Assembly (NCBI RefSeq): GCF_021869535.1
Contig: NW_026262712.1
Span: forward strand, 62,738,100 to 62,802,099
Reading direction: 5' to 3'
From: Mytilus californianus
Taxonomy: Eukaryota; Mollusca; Bivalvia; Mytilida; Mytilidae
DNA: 64,000 nucleotides
A program made the position numbers and the translations under genes. Below, in pieces: positions 58,805 through 64,000 of this stretch (the stretch's first letter is position 1; each line of letters begins with the position of its first letter). The notes below the pieces were generated by a model. The model worked only from the letters and a program-made list of their open reading frames with translations, did not search any database and was not told the DNA's origin.

Positions 58805-59935
58805 TATGTATTCCAGTTTGTTTTTATGATTTGATCGAAATACAGATTTAGTCCCAATGGGTCATCCCTAGTGCCTGTCATTTGAGAATGTTCAAATATC
58901 TTTGTATGTTGTCAAATATCCAACCCTAAAATTCCTGTTTGTCATTTTAAGTTGATTTGAATGATATATAGAGGCAGTCCAATGGGGCCATCCCAAGCGC
59001 TGTCACTTATCACCTCCACCCCTACCATTTAATGGAATATTTGAATATCGAAGTTACAAGTTGTGAGGTAGCTGTAAAGTCGTTAACATGATTTGAAAAT
59101 TCGCAATTATGAGTTATGAAGTTGTGAATATAAGTTGTATTGTCGAAACTAGACGTTTAAATGAATTTAATATCGAAATTATGCAATTTAAAGTCGTAAG
59201 TATAAGTAACGAAATCACTAGGAAATTATTTGAATTTATAAATATAAGTTTTATCATCAGTATTATATGTTAAAATGAAATTGTAAATGTTAGTTAATAA
59301 GTCGTAAATAAGAAATATATATCGACTAAGTATATAAAAGTTTGTTGGAATCGTAGTTTTTCGATTATAAATGCTTGTTACAAAATCGTAAAAAAATCCT
59401 CAAAGAAGTTTTAAATTTTGTTAATGGGATATAAACATCTTTATTGATGTTAAAAGGGTTGCCTTTTTACTGAATTGTTTTTTTAGAAAGACATTATTAC
59501 ATAAGTTGTCTTACGAACGAAATTGCAGGATAGCTTGTTTCCAAGGAGAATTGCAAGATAGCTTGTTTCCGAGGAGAATTGCAGGACAACTTGTCACTAG
59601 TTTTCTTTATTTGTTTCAATCAGATCATAGAAGTATAATATTGGTATTGCTTCCATGATCAGATCGTCAAGATCGGAAAGTTTATTAGAACTAATGGATT
59701 TCGAAAACGAATTTTAAAAGTTCAAACAAATTTACATACTTTCATGACATCTAGATGTTTCTTATCACCAGATATTGCAGATGTGGAATATTTTCACACA
59801 TTGTTGTACTTTGTTTTTATTTTGCCTATAAACCGGATATCCAGGACCAATTCAATTGAAACGCAATATACAGCTTTCAGACAGTAAGAATTTGTTTTAA
59901 TTTTGAAATTGAAACAATATTTCTCAAAGTACACG

Positions 59936-60597
59936 TTAAAGAGATTTGCCGTACAGTTGTTAGAAACTTACAAAGTACACACATGAACCTTTATTGACAA
60001 AACTCACGAACAAGTATTAAAACCTTTAATATTTACAACTAAGTGATATAGTTTTGATTACGTTAGTTCACCATTCTGTTGAATTTGGAAAAGTTGGTTT
60101 ATGATATTTGAGAATTACATATATCCGTAATACACTATTTCCCAAAATCAATCCAGAGTTATTTCAAACTGGAATTAGTTCTCATTATCAACTGAATAGT
60201 ACGACCCCATTTTGGCAAGAGGTGTACGCGTTTGTTTGGGGTATATCAATTATGCTACCCGTCCGTTTGATTGAATGGGATGTTAAATATGTTACCCCGT
60301 GTTGAGAGACTGTCACAGTATGCAATTATGTACTCGTGATTGCAACATACTGATGACCTTTCGTCCAATGAAAAATACGTAATTTCTTTACGTTTTGGGG
60401 ATAAAAATGCACAGACAGAGATCCAGGATTTTAATATAATGGCAGAAGGTGCTTGTACATATTGGCAAACATTTTGAAAATCATAGAAAAATTATATTTA
60501 CGTTGATTTATTCAAATTTAGATATTATCTGCGAATGTACTGAAGACTGTTGCTAAATTTATACTGATAACAGAACGTACGACATGTGTTTATGGAA
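59936..60597. other. No gene seen
   Basis: AT-rich, no repeat recognised. Confidence 0.45.
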
Positions 60598-60822
60598 TAA
60601 CTTCTTATTGGATCATCTTTCCCTTTCAGAGCACCTGAGATCACCCACGGTTTTTGGTGGGGTTCGTATTGCTCACTCTTTAGTTTACTAATTTGTTATT
60701 TTTTTGTATTCTGCTGTTTGTCTTTTGGTCTTTTTTTTTTTTTTTTTTGCCATGGTTGTCAGTTTATTTTCGACTTATGAGTTTTAATGTCCTTTTGGTA
60801 TCTTTCGCCTTTCTTTCACCAT
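60598..60822 (+). mobile_element. Retroelement 3' tail fragment
   Basis: Tail words gagcacctgagatcaccc, ggtggggttcgtattgctc and ttttggtatctttcgcc match 10245-10435. An expanded T run lies at 60730-60748. Confidence 0.7.
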
Positions 60823-61380
60823 TTATGCTCAGTATACAACTTTGGGAAGACAAATTCATAATACGCATGGGGTCTTTAAAAAAAAATAGGTCTCAATACA
60901 GCAACCAAATCCATCTAACGTCAACTTTCGTCGAGTGAATTTGGAACCTTACTTTCTGTGCGTTAACACTGAATTTTGAATTACGAATCACAACAAATAT
61001 ATATGTAAAAACGATTAACATTAAAAAAAAGGGGGGAATTCCGTTAAATATCAGCTGTTTATCTATTCATTAATGTTTGTATTTATTTATTGCTTTCTTC
61101 TATTGATCGATATATTACAGTAATTCTCAATTTACACTATAGAAAATTAATGTTCAAGTATGTTAAGAAAATCCTGTAAAAAATTGGAAATAAAATCATT
61201 GAGACATGTCATAGGAATAATTATTCCTTCAATGCTAAATAATATTCAGCATGTTTGAATTCTGGCGCTTGTCTGACGACTCCAAAATCGGCAATATTTG
61301 CATCATAATATTTTACAACAATTCTGAAAGAAATGAAAACCTAATTTACAATACAAACAAACTGATAATCACTCTATTTA
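60823..61380. other. No gene seen
   Basis: AT-rich. Confidence 0.5.
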
Positions 61381-62137
61381 CTGTGACTTGACTGTAAGTG
61401 TTGCTCTCCACCTATTGCAATAACCCAAAATTCGGACCAAATTGCAATTTTGTTTATGAAACCAAACTGTTCAACTGGCCAGAAATTTGAACAAACTGCT
61501 GTAGAAAACCAGTCAAGTCGTTAAAGTGCAAGGTGATAGAATTAAGCATACTAACAATCCTATATAGCTTTAATTCCACTTCAATAATATTATGAAAAAT
61601 TAGTCTAACGTTTTTTATACTAATTTTATTGTTATTGTCATGATAAAGGTGATAGGTAGTAATTTTGAACTGCTATAAAAATGTCCAAACTAAGCTTTCA
61701 TACAATTTTTATTTCGAAAAGTCTTCTATATTCAAACGAATCAGACATCACTTGAATTAAAATATCTTATATTTAGTAAAATAAGTTGTGTAATAAGTTT
61801 CCATGGGAGATAACCTTAAATCATTTATTATTCTTTTGAAAATAGAAGACTTTTCGAAAGAAAAATTGATAATCTCTCATGGAAACTTCCTAATAACGTA
61901 TTGAAATTTCACATATATTTTACTGAATATAAGATGATTTAATTCAAACGATATCTGATTTATGCTTTATTTTATCACCTTGCACTTTCACGACTTGTCT
62001 GCGGTTTTGTACAGCAATATGTTCAAATTTCTGACCAGTTGAACAGTTTTGTTTTATAAAACAAATTGCAATTTGGTCAGAACTTTGAATAAATTGCAAT
62101 TGGTGGAGAGCAACACGTACAGTCAAGTCACAGTAGT
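61381..62137. mobile_element. Foldback element, about 757 bp
   Basis: The left end ctgtgacttgactgtaagtg and right end acagtcaagtcacag are inverted. The pairing continues inward (gttgctctccacc / ggtggagagcaac; gtgcaaggtgata / tatcaccttgcac; gaattaaaatatcttat / ataagatgatttaattc; tttccatgggagata / tctctcatggaaac) almost to a short centre near 61830. The left arm holds extra bases. Typical of a foldback or hairpin-type non-autonomous element. Confidence 0.75.
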
Positions 62138-62599
62138 TATGAACATGTCCACTGAGGGACTTGTGATAAAATGTATGACGGATAGAAATTTTAAAGCAAG
62201 GAACACATATACATGTATAAACTCAGATAGCTTCTATGACCGTACGAAACATATGTGTCTTAAGCATTTTTGAATCGGGCTCGTTATTCGGAAGCTTTAA
62301 TTTTGAGTGTAGTTTTCCAGTTTATGCTTTGATTGTCTAGATTACCTGGCATTCATTTATTATAGTGTGTTTGCACTTATTAACCTTATATGTTTTAATG
62401 ATTGAATGTTTAATCAGTTAACTTATTGCCTTATAATGTTTACCAATAATGAAAAAGAAAATCACTCCCCAATAGATGATTTTTTTTCTTTATTTATATA
62501 AATATTTGAATAAACCATGATTTGGGGTGTATGATAAATAAACATCAGCACCACAACAAAATTATACGAATTCAATGAAATAAAACAGTTCTTTTTTTT
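62138..62599. other. No gene seen
   Basis: AT-rich. Confidence 0.5.
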
Positions 62600-62792
62600 C
62601 GTTTATGTTTTTGTACATAATCAGGCCGTTAGTTTTCTTGTTTGAATTGTTTTATATTTGTCATTTCGGGGCCTTTTTTAGCTTACTATGCAGTATTAGT
62701 TTGGCTTATTGTTGAAAGCTGTACCCTCTACGCCATTTGGTCTCTGGTGGAGAGTTGTCTCATTGACAATCATACCACATCTTCTAATTTTG
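62600..62792 (-). repeat. Interspersed repeat copy, diverged
   Basis: Keeps caggccgttagttttcttg, ttgaaagctgtaccc, ggtggagagttgtctcattg and aatcataccacatcttc in reverse orientation to 19838. Confidence 0.75.
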
Positions 62793-63318
62793 ATATTCAC
62801 TGATTGATGCAAATAGTACTACTTTTTAGATTACATATCAATGTAACTAACTTCCGTATTTACAATATTTAGTTGTTTTTTGTACTGTACAGTTTTAAAC
62901 GATGAAATAACGAAATATTACCTATTAGTTGGCATGCTCAGTAATGAAGCAAAAAATGGAATAAAGACTTTTGTGTAATCATCGTTGACTTTTTCATTAA
63001 ACCGGTTCGCTGATTCTATATCTAAAAACATCATAGGTGTTTTCCTTCCATTATTTATCATCCTGTTACCTGTTGAGACATTTATATACACCAACTGAAA
63101 GTAAAGTACATATACGTATTTCTGCAACCAAATCATTTAAATTCAATTCAGTGTTTTAAATTTAATATCTAGTGAAATATCAAAATTAATGTACACTATA
63201 GATATTATTTAGACAGCCATTGTGTACAGATCCATGAAGGACTTTATAATGTTACATATTTCAAAAAGGCTGGGCTTATATAAGTCCTATAAAATTAAGG
63301 TTTCAGTTGTTTATTGAA
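62793..63318. other. No gene seen
   Basis: AT-rich. Confidence 0.5.
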
Positions 63319-63720
63319 TTAATTTCAGGTGAAATGGAATTCCTCCCTTCGAAAGTTTTACGATCCCCATTATGAGTTGGTTGACTGTTACGGAATATCT
63401 GTGTTACAGATGTCCACGAATAAGTTCCAATTATTGTAACCATTCTCCCGGCCTCTTTTTTCTCGATGGTACATCACCAAATAAGACTTAACGTCGAATT
63501 TGCGCAACACAACGGTGCCACATGTGACCAGAATATACTTGCACCTCCGGAATATATAAGGTCAGCTCTGGTTTTTTGGTGGGGTTTGCGTTGCTCAGTG
63601 TTTGTTTCTATGAAGTGTTTTGTAAAGTTTTGTTTGTATTTACGTCGCTTTCCTTTCATGCCATGATTTTTTGGGTTTCTCTTCGACTAACAAGTTTGAA
63701 TCTCCCTTTGGTAACATCTG
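63319..63720 (+). mobile_element. Penelope-like element 3' fossil (last block plus tail)
   Basis: One frame reads VKWNSSLRKFYDPHYELVDC then YGISVLQMST and stops, matching the SSLRKFYGRHHELVDRYG block at 10020-10080. The tail follows: caacacaacggtgccacatg, ttttttggtggggtttgcg, ttggtaacatctgcc. Confidence 0.7.
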
Positions 63721-64000
63721 CCTTTTTTAAAAGAAGTTACAAAAAATTATCGCTGATATCAGTAAGCGTTTTTATTGGAAAATAACAAACGGATAAATGT
63801 ATGTATGCTTTGTCCAACATCTGACTGATGATATTAGTTGTTCTATATTATCCCTAGCATATAAATGTTTATGTCGATCACACAATACATGTACATAGAC
63901 AAACAAACAGATTTTGCTTTATTTCAATGAAGTTAATGTGTTCCTTCCTTATGAAGTCATACCTGTCATAATTGTTTTTTCGTAAATTGTTTTGTTATAA
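63721..64000. other. No gene seen
   Basis: AT-rich sequence to the window end. Confidence 0.5.

Larger units (their letters stand above)
57693..59935. repeat. Tandem segmental duplication, unit 2
   Basis: Repeats the layout of unit 1: ggcattgaccttcaacctta, reversed 120-bp-type repeats, one 739-bp segment (58989-59730) and the same tail (gatattgcagatgtgg ... gacagtaagaatttg). It carries three insertions missing from unit 1: 57796-57893, about 58370-58553 and 58624-58804. Confidence 0.8.

Noticed and set aside
1-64000. CRISPR arrays, bacterial operons, rRNA or tRNA genes
   Set aside because: The regular repeats here have no spacer structure, no cas-like genes are present, and I could not identify a tRNA or rRNA sequence by eye.

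Overview
The window looks like gene-poor, AT-rich, repeat-dense nuclear DNA of a bivalve mollusc, most probably a mussel (Mytilus-like). The reasons are spliced genes with GT/AG introns, no bacterial-style gene packing, and several copies of an interspersed repeat (core word gccaatgagacaactctcc or its reverse complement) that I associate from memory with mussel genomes. I could not run any search, so the species call is an inference.

Left part (1-13.7 kb): a large-unit tandem repeat (5-3922), then most of an SLC16/monocarboxylate-transporter-like gene on the + strand. Four exons are visible (4468-4611, 6943-7089, 8157-9245, 10542-10678), all joined in phase 1. The 5' exon is not in view. The terminal exon and its surroundings have been duplicated: a second 137-bp terminal exon with an intact frame and its own AATAAA signals lies at 13095-13231. 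The introns hold a four-copy tandem array and decayed reverse-transcriptase element fragments.

Middle (13.7-29.7 kb): mostly non-coding. It holds microsatellites, dispersed repeats, a terminal-inverted-repeat element at 22.5 kb, a MITE packed with CACGTG sites at 25.4 kb, and one isolated 258-bp candidate exon at 20783-21040 (minus strand).

29.7-40.4 kb: a large minus-strand locus of an unrecognised protein family, now a pseudogene. Its 3' half (acidic N-terminal exon, a 353-bp intron, a helical domain, a Cys-rich cluster and a PIN/FEN-like nuclease signature GGNDFLP) has been tandemly duplicated as two units of about 4.13 kb. Each unit carries its own disabling mutations.

40.4-64 kb: no intact gene. 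The region is a mosaic of mobile-element remains and arrays: a minus-strand Penelope-like reverse transcriptase fossil (41.4-42.1 kb), a second TIR element (44.3-45.0 kb), a LINE reverse transcriptase 3' fossil (45.8-46.3 kb), a hierarchical array of about 120-bp G-rich repeats (46.9-50.4 kb), an element with a 169-bp array (51.4-52.2 kb), inverted relatives of the 120-bp array inside a tandem segmental duplication (55.2-59.9 kb), and a 757-bp foldback element (61.4-62.1 kb). Because the duplications preserve both empty and filled insertion sites, several element boundaries can be read directly from this one sequence.
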